Shown here piece after piece: positions 1-9,712 of a DNA stretch of 64,000 nt. The stretch lies in contig JAODBO010000145.1 in assembly GCA_025464005.1 (NCBI GenBank), positions 1-64,000 of the forward strand, given 5' to 3'. The notes beneath the pieces were generated by a model, which searched no databases, was not told the origin of the DNA, and saw only the letters and a program-made list of their open reading frames with translations. Numbering within the stretch: the stretch's first letter is position 1; each line of letters starts with the position of its first letter. Source of the stretch: Acidimicrobiaceae bacterium. Lineage in GTDB: Bacteria > Actinomycetota > Acidimicrobiia > Acidimicrobiales > Bog-793. A program made the position numbers and the translations under genes.

Positions 1-18
1 CTAGCCACTCCGGCGCGA

Positions 19-56
19 CCAGGCCCGTCGCCCCGAGAACGGGGCGACGGGCCTGG
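19..56. terminator. Perfect 17-bp stem, 4-nt loop hairpin downstream of the phosphoesterase gene; probable terminator
   Basis: ccaggcccgtcgccccg-agaa-cggggcgacgggcctgg; lies just beyond the stop codon of the minus-strand gene ending at 86; no clear U-tract. Confidence 0.6.
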
Positions 57-85
57 CGCTCGCTTCGGCTGCTGGCTACTGCTGG

Positions 86-1837
86 CTACTGCTGGACAGG
101 CTCACCGGTGGTCGCGTCGAGGAAGAGCTTCGACGCCGACGGCGCGTCGAAGTCGAACATCGGCAGGATCGAGCCCGCCGTCGTGTCCGCCGCACCGTTT
201 CCGAGGGCGCCGGTGTTCCAGTTGAACTCGATGAAGTTCACGACCGAGCTCTGGTCGGTGATCGAGCTGCTCACGTAGTCCTTCTTCGCGTAGGGCGAGA
301 TGACGAGGAACGGGAGCCGCGGCCCGAGCCCGCACTTGCCCTGCTCCGGGGTTCCCGCGGTGGTCCGGGGCACGGCCGCGGTGTTGGTGCCACAGGTCCC
401 GGTCCCGGTCAGTGCGTCGATCGGGCTCTGCGACTGCGTGAGCACCGGGCTCGCGACGTGGTCGTACCAGCCGTCGGAGTCGTCGTAGCTGATGACGACC
501 GCCGTCGAGCGCCACGACGGGAGGCTCTCCAGGTGGTTGATCGTCCCGGTGAGCCACGCCTGCTCGTCGAGCGGGTCCGAGTAGCCCGCGTGGCCGTCCT
601 GGTAGGCAGGGGCCTTCAGGTACGAGACCGCCGGCATGTTGCCCTGGTTGGCCGCGGCCCAGAAGTCCGCTATGTCGTACTGGTGGTTGGCCTGGTCCTG
701 GTGGCCGATCATGGCCACCGACGTCGGCGGGAGGTGCTGGGGGTTCGCCGTCGAGGCGTAGTACTCGAACGGCTCGTGATGCGGGCTGTAGTCACTAACC
801 GTCGCGCCACCGAGGTTCTTGTGGCTCTCGGCGCAGATCTGGGCCGTCGTTGGAGGCGTCGTGCCCTGACCCGGCACGTAGCCATTGTCGAAGCCGCCCT
901 GGAACCATCCCCAGGTCAGGTTCTTCGCGTCGAGCGCGGTGCCGATGTTCGGGCCGCCCATCTGGATCGTCGACGCGGGCGTGTTCTTGTCCTGGAGGTA
1001 GGAGCACACGTCGTAGTACGGGTCCGCGTCGCTGTAGTCGGTGCCGGCTCCGGCGGTCGTCTGTGCCCCGACGGTCGTCAACGTGGTCGGGTCGAACGTC
1101 GTGGTCGAGCTCGGCGCGCTACAGGCGGAGTCGTTGATCGTCGCCGACGACGGGCCGCATATCGCCCCGTAGGTGTTGGCGGCCGTCACGTTGAGCGCGC
1201 CCGGGGTCGACGGCCCGTACGTCGTGCCGTAGGAGTTGTCGCTCATCGCGAAGTGCTGCGCGTAGTTCCACATAGCGGTGACGGTGTTGCCGTCGTAGTA
1301 GTCCATCACCGCGTAGTTCGAGCTGGCGTTGCCAGGGACCGGCTCATTGAGCCCGGCGAGGCACTGGGCGAGTGTCGCCCCCTTGCCGGTGTGTGCCACC
1401 ACCTGGTCCATTGCGCCTGCGTCGACCGCCAACTGCTCGTCGGTGTAGCCGTGATCCTGGTCGCACGTCAACGCGTCGGAACGGTCGAGACGCGCCGGGT
1501 TCGAGGCGTTGGTGTTCGCGTTCAGCAGCGCACTCGTCAGCCCGTTGACGTCGGGCGTGCTCTTTGCCGCCGTGAACTGCGGCTCGCCGGTCGGATTCGC
1601 AGCGACCGGGTAGGTGGCGAAGTAGTGGTCGAACGAGACGTTCTCGTCGAAGATGACGACGAGGTGCTTGATCGGTGTAGCGGTCTGCAGGTGGCCGACG
1701 TCGTGCGCGCGGCTCACCGACAGGGTCGGCCCCGACCGGCCGGCCGAGGCTGTCCCTGCGGTCGCGAGCGTCGCGCTCGCTGCGCCGATAGCTGCCAGGG
1801 CGACGAGCGTCGAAGCTCGCTTCCGATATGCCTGCAC
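86..1837 (-). CDS. Secreted phosphoesterase family protein (phospholipase C / acid phosphatase-like)
   Basis: N-terminal signal peptide (MQAYRKRASTLVALAAIGAASATLATAGTASA); IKHLVVIFDENVSFDHYFATYP motif of the phosphoesterase family; later AVVISYDDSDGWYDHV. Confidence 0.85.
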   Translation of the reverse strand: MQAYRKRASTLVALAAIGAASATLATAGTASAGRSGPTLSVSRAHDVGHLQTATPIKHLVVIFDENVSFDHYFATYPVAANPTGEPQFTAAKSTPDVNGLTSALLNANTNASNPARLDRSDALTCDQDHGYTDEQLAVDAGAMDQVVAHTGKGATLAQCLAGLNEPVPGNASSNYAVMDYYDGNTVTAMWNYAQHFAMSDNSYGTTYGPSTPGALNVTAANTYGAICGPSSATINDSACSAPSSTTTFDPTTLTTVGAQTTAGAGTDYSDADPYYDVCSYLQDKNTPASTIQMGGPNIGTALDAKNLTWGWFQGGFDNGYVPGQGTTPPTTAQICAESHKNLGGATVSDYSPHHEPFEYYASTANPQHLPPTSVAMIGHQDQANHQYDIADFWAAANQGNMPAVSYLKAPAYQDGHAGYSDPLDEQAWLTGTINHLESLPSWRSTAVVISYDDSDGWYDHVASPVLTQSQSPIDALTGTGTCGTNTAAVPRTTAGTPEQGKCGLGPRLPFLVISPYAKKDYVSSSITDQSSVVNFIEFNWNTGALGNGAADTTAGSILPMFDFDAPSASKLFLDATTGEPVQQ

Positions 1838-2062
1838 AGGCGTCCCCTCTCATCGTTGGGATGACTGCCCGCCGGATTGCCCGGGGGGAGGCGTCCGCCG
1901 GCTCGGAGAGTGAGCGCGCGGGCTGCCAAGCACACGATGGAGCACGCGAGTTACGTGTCGGACACCGGCGGCCGATGTGGGCGGGACGGAAGCTGAATTG
2001 TCTGTGACCGGACCGTGCCAGGCCCAGCGATGGTCCGCGGGCAGTCCCCGAGGCGCTGTCGC

Positions 2063-2362
2063 TCAGGCGTCCTTGGCCTCGTTCCGCTCGCCGACGAGGC
2101 GGTCGAGCGCTCGGTGGAGCAGGTCCCACACACCGAGCTCGCGTCTCGGGAAGTCGCGCACCTCGGTCTCGAGGGTTACGCCCGCCCACGGGTTGTACGG
2201 CGGTGGGTCATAGAGCTCGACCTTGTAGTTGCCCACCTCGTGGGTGCCGCTGTGATCGTTGCGGATCACCGCCCTCGCGATATCGGTGTGCGGACGCTGC
2301 TTCTCCTGGGGGTCGTCAGGGTCGACCTGGTCAGGCCAGCGCTCGATCTTCACGATGATCAT
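2063..2362 (-). CDS. Conserved hypothetical protein (99 aa)
   Basis: ORF with non-repetitive composition and globular-looking sequence; no recognised family. Confidence 0.5.
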   Translation of the reverse strand: MIIVKIERWPDQVDPDDPQEKQRPHTDIARAVIRNDHSGTHEVGNYKVELYDPPPYNPWAGVTLETEVRDFPRRELGVWDLLHRALDRLVGERNEAKDA

Positions 2363-2500
2363 CTACTCGTCTCCCACGTCTAGCGTTCGCCGGGCCCGGG
2401 ACCGAGCATGCCCCATATTGGACCAGCCGTGCGGTCCCGATCCGCCACGAGCGCACCGCGCGGCGTTCGGGCAGATATCTCGCCGGACGAAGGCGCGCTG

Positions 2501-3154
2501 CTAGGTGCCCGAAAGTGCCGCGTGCAGCTCCTCGACGCTGGCCACGACGCGCAAGGCCCCTGCTTTGGCCAGCTCGCCCGGAGCGGCGTAGCCCCAGGCG
2601 ACCCCGAGACAGTCCACGCCGTTCGCCGCGGCGCCGAGCACGTCGTGCTCCCGGTCCCCGACCATCACGGCTAATTCGGACGATCCACCCGGAAGCGCTC
2701 GCAGCGCGTCACCGACGATCTCGGTCTTGCCGGCCCGTTGGCCGCCGAGATCGGCACCGCACACTGCGACGAAGTGACGCCGGATCCCGAAGTGCTCGAG
2801 GATCTGCTCGGCGAACACCGTCGGCTTCGAGGTCGCCAACGCGATCGGGGTGCCTGCTCCGTCGAGCCCTTCCAACATCTCCGCGATCCCCGGGAACAGC
2901 GAGTTGTCGAACATCCCGCGTGCTGTGAAGTACTCGCGGTACGCGCGCATCGCTCGCTCGGTGCCCGGCTCGTCGAGGCCGAGGACGCCGCGGAACGACT
3001 CCTGCATCGGGGGCCCGACGAAGCGGCGCAGCTGCTCGGCGCCGGGCGAGAGGAGACCGATGACTTCAAGAGCGTGCTCGACCGACGCCACGATCCCCGG
3101 TGCGGAGTCGGTGAGCGTTCCGTCCAGGTCGAAAAGGACCGCCGAAGGTGTCAT
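2501..3154 (-). CDS. HAD-family hydrolase, phosphoglycolate phosphatase-like
   Basis: AVLFDLDGTLTDS motif I, ALATSKP motif II, MVGDREHDVLGA motif IV. Confidence 0.85.
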   Translation of the reverse strand: MTPSAVLFDLDGTLTDSAPGIVASVEHALEVIGLLSPGAEQLRRFVGPPMQESFRGVLGLDEPGTERAMRAYREYFTARGMFDNSLFPGIAEMLEGLDGAGTPIALATSKPTVFAEQILEHFGIRRHFVAVCGADLGGQRAGKTEIVGDALRALPGGSSELAVMVGDREHDVLGAAANGVDCLGVAWGYAAPGELAKAGALRVVASVEELHAALSGT

Positions 3155-3208
3155 CGCCCGGAGAGACTAGCGACGTCCCCCGACGGCTCGGCATGCCGCA
3201 TGGCGGCG

Positions 3209-3228
3209 CGCTACGACTAGTCGTAGCG
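3209..3228. promoter_or_regulatory. 20-bp perfect palindrome in a divergent intergenic region; candidate operator
   Basis: cgctacgactagtcgtagcg is identical to its reverse complement; lies between divergent starts at 3154 (-) and 3236 (+). Confidence 0.45.
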
Positions 3229-3235
3229 TCGTGGC

Positions 3236-3616
3236 GTGAGGAGTATGTGGCTCTCGCCCAGGGCTTTGGGCCTCCATGTGGCGTTGCTCGTCTGCGTGCC
3301 GGGCTTTTTGTGGCTCGGTTGGTGGCAGCTCCACCGGGCCCTGGCCGGAAATGGCCTGAGCTGGGCCTATACCTTCGAGTGGCCATTCTTCTGTGTCTAC
3401 GCCGCGTTCATGTGGTGGAAGCTCGTCCACGACGTCGGAGCCGATCGCGCCGAGCGGGACGCGTCTCGATCCGCGGCGACGAACGGACCCACCGAGGATG
3501 CCGCCACGCCAACGCCGCCCGACGCAGCGGGCGGCGATGCCTACGACGAAGAGCTCTCGGCCTACAACCGTTACCTGACGGCACTGAACGACACCGGTGA
3601 GCGCAAGCACTGGTGA
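3236..3616 (+). CDS. Small membrane protein, unknown function
   Basis: Two hydrophobic segments (ALGLHVALLVCVPGFLWLGWWQL, WPFFCVYAAFMWWKL); GTG start or ATG at 3245. Confidence 0.65.
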   Translation: MRSMWLSPRALGLHVALLVCVPGFLWLGWWQLHRALAGNGLSWAYTFEWPFFCVYAAFMWWKLVHDVGADRAERDASRSAATNGPTEDAATPTPPDAAGGDAYDEELSAYNRYLTALNDTGERKHW

Positions 3617-3689
3617 CGGGTAGTGGGCCAGATCGAAGTCACTCAAGGCTGACGCCCCGGACCCGTCCCCTGCGCCTTACGACTGGCCT

Positions 3690-3960
3690 ATGGCGAAGCG
3701 GACAAGCAAACCCCAAGACCTTCAGGCAAACCTTGTGACCTGAACGAGCTGGCAGCGCGCGTCGCCCACGATGCGACGAACGAGAGCCCGACCGTACGAG
3801 GGCAAGGACCCTGCCGCCGTCGAGCTGGGCCGGCTCGGCGGTCAGATCAGAAGGGAGAAAGGGTCCGAGCAGACAGCTCACGCCGGAAGAACGTTCGAAA
3901 AGCGCTCGCAAAACAGCGTCCGCAAGCTGGAACGGATCACGTCGCGTCGGCGAAGGGATC
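3690..3960 (+). pseudogene. Multiply frameshifted small basic protein (MAKRTSKPQDLQ.../ELAARVAHDATNESP/...KDPAAVELGRLGG.../RQLTPEERSKSARKTASASW)
   Basis: Collinear conserved-looking blocks lie in alternating frames (position mod 3 = 0, 1, 0, 1); the LTPEERS..ARK.A.A.W tail resembles a common small bacterial protein type. Confidence 0.6.
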
Positions 3961-4290
3961 CGAGTCGTCCCTGGGGCCCCGGTTGGCGACGATGGCCTGC
4001 CGCAGCCAAGCAAGATCTGCGGTGGCGGTGTAATAGCGCCCGCGAGCAGCCCCGTGAGGCACCAACAGACTGGCGTCAGTGATCATCTTGAGGTGTCGGC
4101 TAGCGACCTGCTCCGTAATCTCGTCCTCGGCTTCGGCCAGGATCGCCCGATAGGTGCCGTTCCGAATCGCCGCGTCGTAGAGCGGCGCGATCGTTCGTTC
4201 GGGGAGCCGTTCCGATTGAACACGGTCCTTGAAACTGACTGCCTGGTGACGGCGGACCGACGCGCTACGTGCCTGTCGTCCTCAGCCCGG
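3937..4290 (-). pseudogene. C-terminal remnant of a Fic-family protein (winged-helix tail)
   Basis: Minus-strand frame ending at TGA 3937-3939: FKDRVQSERLPERTIAPLYDAAIRNGTYRAILAEAEDEITEQVASRHLKMITDASLLVPHGAARGRYYTATADLAWLRQAIVANRGPRDDSDPFADAT*; no HPFxxGNGR catalytic motif before the neighbouring gene. Confidence 0.6.
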
Positions 4291-5976
4291 TCGAACCTCG
4301 TTGTCGAGCTCGGCGCGGAGCTTTAGTGCCTGGTCCATCCCGGGCTCGAGTGACAGCGCCTCGTCGACCTCGACAAGCGCCGCCTCGCGGTCTCCGAGCA
4401 GCGCGTGGCACAGCGCGGCGTTGAACGCGACGAGCGGCTGCGGTCCCCGGATGGCCCGCGAGCGCGCCAGATAGACGAGCGCCTCCGCGTAACGGCCCGC
4501 CGGCGCCAGGAGGGCCGCGATGCCGAAGGCGACGTCGGTCTCGTCGTCGAGGGCGTAGTAGCGCTCCCAGACCTCGTCGAGCGCCCGCACGGTCTCCTCC
4601 ACCCCGCCGGGCTGTGCGTCGGCCAACTGTTTTGCGAGGGCGCCGTGGAGCGTGCGGAACAGGTATGCGTCGTAGCCGCCGACGCGTAGCAGCGCCAACA
4701 GGATCGCCAACGGAAGCTCGTCGAGCCCCTCACCGAGCGCGGGGCGCATCGTGAGGAAGAGGTCCTCCGGTCCTGCGTCGTCCACGGCGAGCGCGAAGCG
4801 ATGAGCGGTCGAGGACGCGCGGCCGGTGGCTCCGAGGAGGATCGCGGCGATGAGCAGTCCCGCGGGGAGCGCCGAGGGAAGGAGCATCGTCCCGCCACGG
4901 GCGCCCGCGAAGCGCCCGATCGCGTCCAAGTCGACCGGCAGCGAGAACGAGCCGCCGTGCACGCTGAGTCCGAGCACGGCGGCCGGGCGGAACGCCTCGG
5001 ACGGCACGCCGCCGTCTTCGCCCGGCTCTGGCGTCTCCCGGATCGTGCCGTCTTGATCACGGCGGTCGCCGTCGCGGTTCATCTCGGGCAGGCCGCCGGG
5101 GCGCTCACCGACGAGCAGCAGCAACCGGTCCCGGGAGAGCTCGCCGAGGTGCCGGACGCATCGCAGCGCCGGGGCCGGAAACAGGAAGCGCTCGGCCGCG
5201 TCTTCTTCGCCGCGCAGGCGCGCCAGGTCGTGGAGGAGCGTGTCGAGGTCGGCCTCCCCGTAGTGGTGCTCGCCGACGCGCTCTCGAGTCGTCGCCAGCC
5301 ACACCCGCCGCAGGAAATCGGGGGCGTCCGGGGCGAGATCGGGCTCGGTGGCGACGAGAGCGACGAGCTCCTCAAACAGCCGGCCCCTCTCCACGGCGAA
5401 CAGGTCCTGCGGGATCACGTCGAACAGGTAGTTCGCCACGGCTACGACCGGGTTCGCCACGTCGCCCGGGCGAAGGACGACCCCGGCCCGCTCGAGCCGC
5501 AGCTCGGCATCGCGCGTCGCGTCGAACGTCGCCAGATCGAGCCGGCCCGACTCGAACAACGGCGCCAGACGGGGGTGCGAGCGCCAGAAGTCGACGTTGG
5601 ACTCGGCCAGGTCGGTGAGGATGTAGACGACGTGAAAAGGAGCGACCGAGGCGACGTCGAGCGCTCGGAGGAAGTGGAACGAGAGCCGACCCGTACCGGA
5701 GCCGAGCTCGACGACGTACAGCGGCTCCGCAGGGTCGACAGGGCCGAACCTACCGTTCGCGCAGTCGGCGACGAATCCTTCGACGACCTGTGCGTACGCT
5801 CGAGCGACGAGTGGCCCGCTCGTGAGGGTGTGCGGCACGTCACCCGAGGACCACGCCTGGACTCCCGAGCGCCGGAAGTAGTCACCTTGCACCGACCACA
5901 GCCGCGAGCGCGAGAGGGGCCTGGCGGACTCGACGACGGTCCCCGTCGAAACGCTTGTCGCGGGGCCTCGATTCAC
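4282..5976 (-). CDS. SAM-dependent methyltransferase-like protein with C-terminal TPR region
   Basis: YVVELGSGTGRLSFHFLRAL motif I; C-terminal TPR-like segments (YAEALVYLARSRAIRGPQPLVAFNAALCHALLGDREAALVEVDEALSLEPGMDQAL). Confidence 0.7.
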   Translation of the reverse strand: MNRGPATSVSTGTVVESARPLSRSRLWSVQGDYFRRSGVQAWSSGDVPHTLTSGPLVARAYAQVVEGFVADCANGRFGPVDPAEPLYVVELGSGTGRLSFHFLRALDVASVAPFHVVYILTDLAESNVDFWRSHPRLAPLFESGRLDLATFDATRDAELRLERAGVVLRPGDVANPVVAVANYLFDVIPQDLFAVERGRLFEELVALVATEPDLAPDAPDFLRRVWLATTRERVGEHHYGEADLDTLLHDLARLRGEEDAAERFLFPAPALRCVRHLGELSRDRLLLLVGERPGGLPEMNRDGDRRDQDGTIRETPEPGEDGGVPSEAFRPAAVLGLSVHGGSFSLPVDLDAIGRFAGARGGTMLLPSALPAGLLIAAILLGATGRASSTAHRFALAVDDAGPEDLFLTMRPALGEGLDELPLAILLALLRVGGYDAYLFRTLHGALAKQLADAQPGGVEETVRALDEVWERYYALDDETDVAFGIAALLAPAGRYAEALVYLARSRAIRGPQPLVAFNAALCHALLGDREAALVEVDEALSLEPGMDQALKLRAELDNEVRPG

Positions 5977-6020
5977 CGTGGCGAGACTATCGGTGGTTGC
6001 CGCACGGCGGCGGCGGCACT

Positions 6021-6431
6021 TCAGGGCTGGGGCGAGTCCGGCGTGTCGAGGTCGAGCGCGAGCGAGTTGATGCAGTACCGCAGTCCATTCGGCCCGGGCC
6101 CGTCGTCGAAGACATGTCCGAGGTGCGAGCCGCAGGCGCGACAGACGACCTCGCTGCGCGCCATGCCGTGGCTGCGGTCCTCCCGCACCTCCACTGCGCT
6201 CTCAACGGCGGGCTCGGTGAAGCTTGGCCAGCCCGAGCCCGAGTCGAACTTTGTGTCGGAGGAGAACAGCACGGCGCTACATGCAGCGCAGCGATACGTG
6301 CCGTCCTCGTGACTGTGGACGTACTTTCCGGTGAAGGGCCGCTCGGTCGCCGACCGACGCAACACCTCGTACTGCTCGGGGGTGAGCAGCTCCTGCCACT
6401 CCTTGTCCGTGCGCACTCGAGCCTCGTCCAT
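6021..6431 (-). CDS. msrB: Peptide-methionine (R)-S-oxide reductase
   Basis: [28 protein letters not shown] and [38 protein letters not shown]; two CxxC zinc motifs. Confidence 0.95.
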   Translation of the reverse strand: MDEARVRTDKEWQELLTPEQYEVLRRSATERPFTGKYVHSHEDGTYRCAACSAVLFSSDTKFDSGSGWPSFTEPAVESAVEVREDRSHGMARSEVVCRACGSHLGHVFDDGPGPNGLRYCINSLALDLDTPDSPQP

Positions 6432-6488
6432 GTCCCTCTCCTTCTCGCCCTTCAGGAGCACCCTACGGTTCGGGATCGCCGGAGCTGG

Positions 6489-8015
6489 CTACTTCGGGAT
6501 GCCTCCAAGCGTGACGGTCGCGCTGTGGGTCGCCCCGCTCGTGTCGACGTAGCTCACCGAGATCTGGTTTCCCGGCTTCTGCGCGGCGACGACCTTCTGC
6601 AGTGCTGCGAAGGTCGTCGTGGTCGTCGAGTCGATCTTGGTGATCGTGTCCCCCGCGACGAGACCCGCCGCCTGAGCGGGACCGCCGATAGCGACGTCGG
6701 AGAGCCCTATGCCCGCTGGGGTCGTCCCCGCGCTCGTGCCGGTGCCTGTACCTGTGCTGCTACCGAAGCCCGACGATCCGAAAGCCGACGAGACCGACCC
6801 GTAGATCCCGAGGAAGGGGCTCTCCCCGAGGATGATGCCGTTCACCGCCTGGCCCTTCTCCATCTCCTGGGCGATCGTCCGAGCCTGGTTGATCGGGATC
6901 GCGAATCCGAGCGTGGCGCTCGTATCCGTGCCAGAGAGGGCGGCGGTGTCCATGCCGACGACTTGAGCGTGCGCATTGATCAATGGGCCGCCGGAGTCGC
7001 CCGGCTGGATGGGAGCGTCCGTCTCGATCAGGCCATGAAGCGTCTCGCTCACTGTGGCCGATGTCTGGTCGCCCGCGGTGATCGTCCGGCCGAGCGCCGA
7101 GACCATCCCGGTGACCGTCGTCGGCTGCCCACCGAGCCCTTGTGCATTGCCCATCGCGACGACCGAGTTGCCGACCGCGACCGACGAGGAGTTCCCGAGC
7201 GAGACGGTCGGGAGGGAGCCGGAGTAGCCCTCGATCTGCAGCAGGGCCACGTCCTTGGTCGGGTCGACGCCGATGACGCTCGCGGCGTAGGTCCCGGAGT
7301 GCCCCTGGATGCTCACGGTGATCTTCGTCGCGTTCTCGACGACGTGGTTGTTCGTCAACACCTCACCGCTCGAGGTGATGATCATGCCGGTACCCGCGGC
7401 CTGCTCCTGGCCTTGGGCCGCCGGGCTGGCGACGGTGGTGTTGATGTCCACGATGCCGGGCTGGACCGCCTTCGCGATAGCCGCCGTGGACTCCGAAGGC
7501 CCGGAGCTCGCCTGGGTCGACCTCCCGGGCGACGGGACCACGGGAACCGTCGTCGACGTGGGGCCGCTCCCGGAGCCGCTCCCGAAGGCGACGCCCAAGC
7601 CTGCGCCGAGGCCGCCCGCGAGCAGCGCGGCTACGGCCGCGACGGCGAGCACGTTCCTGCCACCGTGGTGAGGCTCGGGCGGTGGGGGTGGCACGTGACC
7701 GTAGTCACCCGGTCCACCGCCGCCCCAAGGCAACTCCGGTGGCGTGCCTCCGGACGAAGGACCACCCGGGGGATCGAGCAGGCCGTCCGTCGGGCCCGCG
7801 GAGCTCTGGGCGAAGGACGGCATCGACAACGGCATGGGGGACTCCCACGGCGCCGGGGGTGTCGGGACGTCCGGCGGCAGCGCCGGGCCGGCGACGACCG
7901 AAGGCACTGTCTCGGTCGTGGGCGCTGTCTCGGTGGTGGGAGTCCACGCTGCGGCTGGGTCGCGACCGTCACCGACGTCCGACCGGCCCGTCGTCTCGTT
8001 CTCTTCCTCGTCCAT
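6489..8015 (-). CDS. HtrA/DegP-like S1C serine protease with one TM segment and a PDZ domain
   Basis: Triad motifs NNHVVENA, DPTKDVALLQIEG, QPGDSGGPLIN; C-terminal PDZ (GGPAQAAGLVAGDTITKID). Confidence 0.92.
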   Translation of the reverse strand: MDEEENETTGRSDVGDGRDPAAAWTPTTETAPTTETVPSVVAGPALPPDVPTPPAPWESPMPLSMPSFAQSSAGPTDGLLDPPGGPSSGGTPPELPWGGGGPGDYGHVPPPPPEPHHGGRNVLAVAAVAALLAGGLGAGLGVAFGSGSGSGPTSTTVPVVPSPGRSTQASSGPSESTAAIAKAVQPGIVDINTTVASPAAQGQEQAAGTGMIITSSGEVLTNNHVVENATKITVSIQGHSGTYAASVIGVDPTKDVALLQIEGYSGSLPTVSLGNSSSVAVGNSVVAMGNAQGLGGQPTTVTGMVSALGRTITAGDQTSATVSETLHGLIETDAPIQPGDSGGPLINAHAQVVGMDTAALSGTDTSATLGFAIPINQARTIAQEMEKGQAVNGIILGESPFLGIYGSVSSAFGSSGFGSSTGTGTGTSAGTTPAGIGLSDVAIGGPAQAAGLVAGDTITKIDSTTTTTFAALQKVVAAQKPGNQISVSYVDTSGATHSATVTLGGIPK

Positions 8016-8129
8016 GATCTCACCTCAGTAGTGGGCCTTGGCGGCCCGGCAGGTCTCAGTACCTACAGGATGCCTTTGCCGTCTTCGACCAGCCTGAACC
8101 TCTCCTGAGAAATCCCTGTGAAAACGGCG

Positions 8130-9680
8130 TCACGGACCGGCTGCTATCGCCACCGCCGGCACCCCGGTCACCGCCTTCGAGAGCGGCTGGGGCGGCGACG
8201 TCGCTAGCTCACGCGCCCGTCCGAACGCGTAGACGGCGCCAACCCGCGTGAGCAGCCAGTACCCGGCTCCCGCCGCCGCGGGTGCGACCGCTATGGCGAC
8301 GACGTTACCGGTGACGCGGCCCGCCGATGGCGCGAGCGGGCGTGCGCCGCCGAAGCCGTAGATACGTCCGGTGGAGCTGACGACGAAGTAGCCCTGGACC
8401 GTCGTCGCCGAGGCAATGGCCACGATCCTTCCGTGTAGCGCCCGCGAGGGCACCGAGCCGAGCGAGGCAGCCGCGCCGAACGCGTAGACGCGTCCCGTGT
8501 TGCTGACCAACCAGTAGCCGAGTCCCCCCGTCGTGGCCGCTATCCCGACGATGCGCACGCGCCGCGAGCGCTTCGGCACGGAGCCGAGCGAGCGCGCCGA
8601 ACCGAAGCCGTACACGTGTCCCGTCGAGATCACCACCCAGTAACCGCTGTCGTCAGGAGCAGGAGCCACGCCGACTGCCTGTCCCTCGAGGTGCTTGCGA
8701 GACACGGAGCCGTAGTTGCGCGCACCCCCGAAGGCGTGGATGCGTCCGGCCGAGGTAAGCGTCCAGTAGCCGGCGCCGCTCGACTCGGGCGCGAGCGCCA
8801 CCGCCTTGCCTGCGAGCCGCTTCGACGACGAGGGAGCAGCCATCCCGACCGAGACCGAACGACCGGCCGCGTCGGCGGTCACGTAGCTCTCTGCGGGAAG
8901 CGGCGCCGGCTGCACGCTCAACGACAGCAGCGCCTGGCTGGTCGCGCCGAGGCCGTCGGTGACCTCGATGTCGACGGTCGAGGTTCCCGAGGTCCCTGGG
9001 CGCCCGGACAGCAACCCGGAGGAGGAGAGCACGAGGCCCCCCGGGATCCCACCTTTGCCGATCGACCACGAGAAGGGCGCGGTACCGTTCGCCTCGCCGA
9101 GTTGCAGCGAATAGGCCTTGCCGACCTGAGCTGGAGGAAGGCTCGGGGTTGTGAGCAACGGTCCGGGCGCTACGACGAGCGCGACCGTCGTCGTGACTCG
9201 TTGGTTGGCGGCGTCGACCACCGATACCTCGACGCCCTGGCTACTCGTGGAGGTGGCCGCGCCGCCGAGCAGGCCCCCCGAGGTGATCGTCACGCCCGCG
9301 GGAAGCGAGTCGGGCACCCATTGGTAGGGAGTGGCGCCGCCGCTCGCGTCGAGCTGGATCGAGAGCGGCTCTCCCACCTCGACCGCCGGCAGGGAGGTCG
9401 TCGTGACGACGAGTGGAGGGCCCGCCGCCGCAGCGGCCGCGGTCCCGGTCATCGGTGCCTCGAAGTTCGCCCAGAGCAATGCTCCTGCGGCGGCGACGGT
9501 GAGGGTCAGGGCGCGCGCGAACAGGCGCAACGAGGAGGGCGACACTTCGCCGGAGCGTACCCGAGCGGTCAACGGCGCCGTAGTCGCCTGCCCGACTCGT
9601 CCGGCCTGCCCGGCTCCTCCGGTCGTCGGGCGCGACGAAGGGGAGGAGCTTCCGGGCGCCCGCATGGGCGACACCGGCAC
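8130..9680 (-). CDS. Secreted protein: two putative-Ig-type domains plus six ~42-aa propeller-like repeats
   Basis: N-terminal hydrophobic segment; PLSIQLDASGGATPYQWVPDSLPAGVTI-type domains; repeats GYWTLTSAGRIHAFGGAR.., GYWVVISTGHVYGFGSAR.., GYWLVSNTGRVYAFGAAA.., GYFVVSSTGRIYGFGGAR.., GYWLLTRVGAVYAFGRAR.. plus a degenerate first copy. Confidence 0.8.
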   Translation of the reverse strand: MPVSPMRAPGSSSPSSRPTTGGAGQAGRVGQATTAPLTARVRSGEVSPSSLRLFARALTLTVAAAGALLWANFEAPMTGTAAAAAAGPPLVVTTTSLPAVEVGEPLSIQLDASGGATPYQWVPDSLPAGVTITSGGLLGGAATSTSSQGVEVSVVDAANQRVTTTVALVVAPGPLLTTPSLPPAQVGKAYSLQLGEANGTAPFSWSIGKGGIPGGLVLSSSGLLSGRPGTSGTSTVDIEVTDGLGATSQALLSLSVQPAPLPAESYVTADAAGRSVSVGMAAPSSSKRLAGKAVALAPESSGAGYWTLTSAGRIHAFGGARNYGSVSRKHLEGQAVGVAPAPDDSGYWVVISTGHVYGFGSARSLGSVPKRSRRVRIVGIAATTGGLGYWLVSNTGRVYAFGAAASLGSVPSRALHGRIVAIASATTVQGYFVVSSTGRIYGFGGARPLAPSAGRVTGNVVAIAVAPAAAGAGYWLLTRVGAVYAFGRARELATSPPQPLSKAVTGVPAVAIAAGP

Positions 9681-9712
9681 TCCTCCCCTTCTGTCGAGCG
9701 GAACCGGCTAGC

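Noticed and set aside
71-95. 10-bp tandem repeat tgctggctac around the phosphoesterase stop codon
   Set aside because: Only about two copies; trivial slippage without further structure.
458-1864. 468-aa plus-strand ORF opposite the phosphoesterase
   Set aside because: Arg/Val-rich antisense frame; the minus strand has a signal peptide and family motifs.
5955-8108. 717-aa plus-strand ORF opposite msrB/htrA
   Set aside because: R/V/D-rich composition typical of antisense frames in high-GC DNA; the opposite strand encodes clear MsrB and HtrA proteins.
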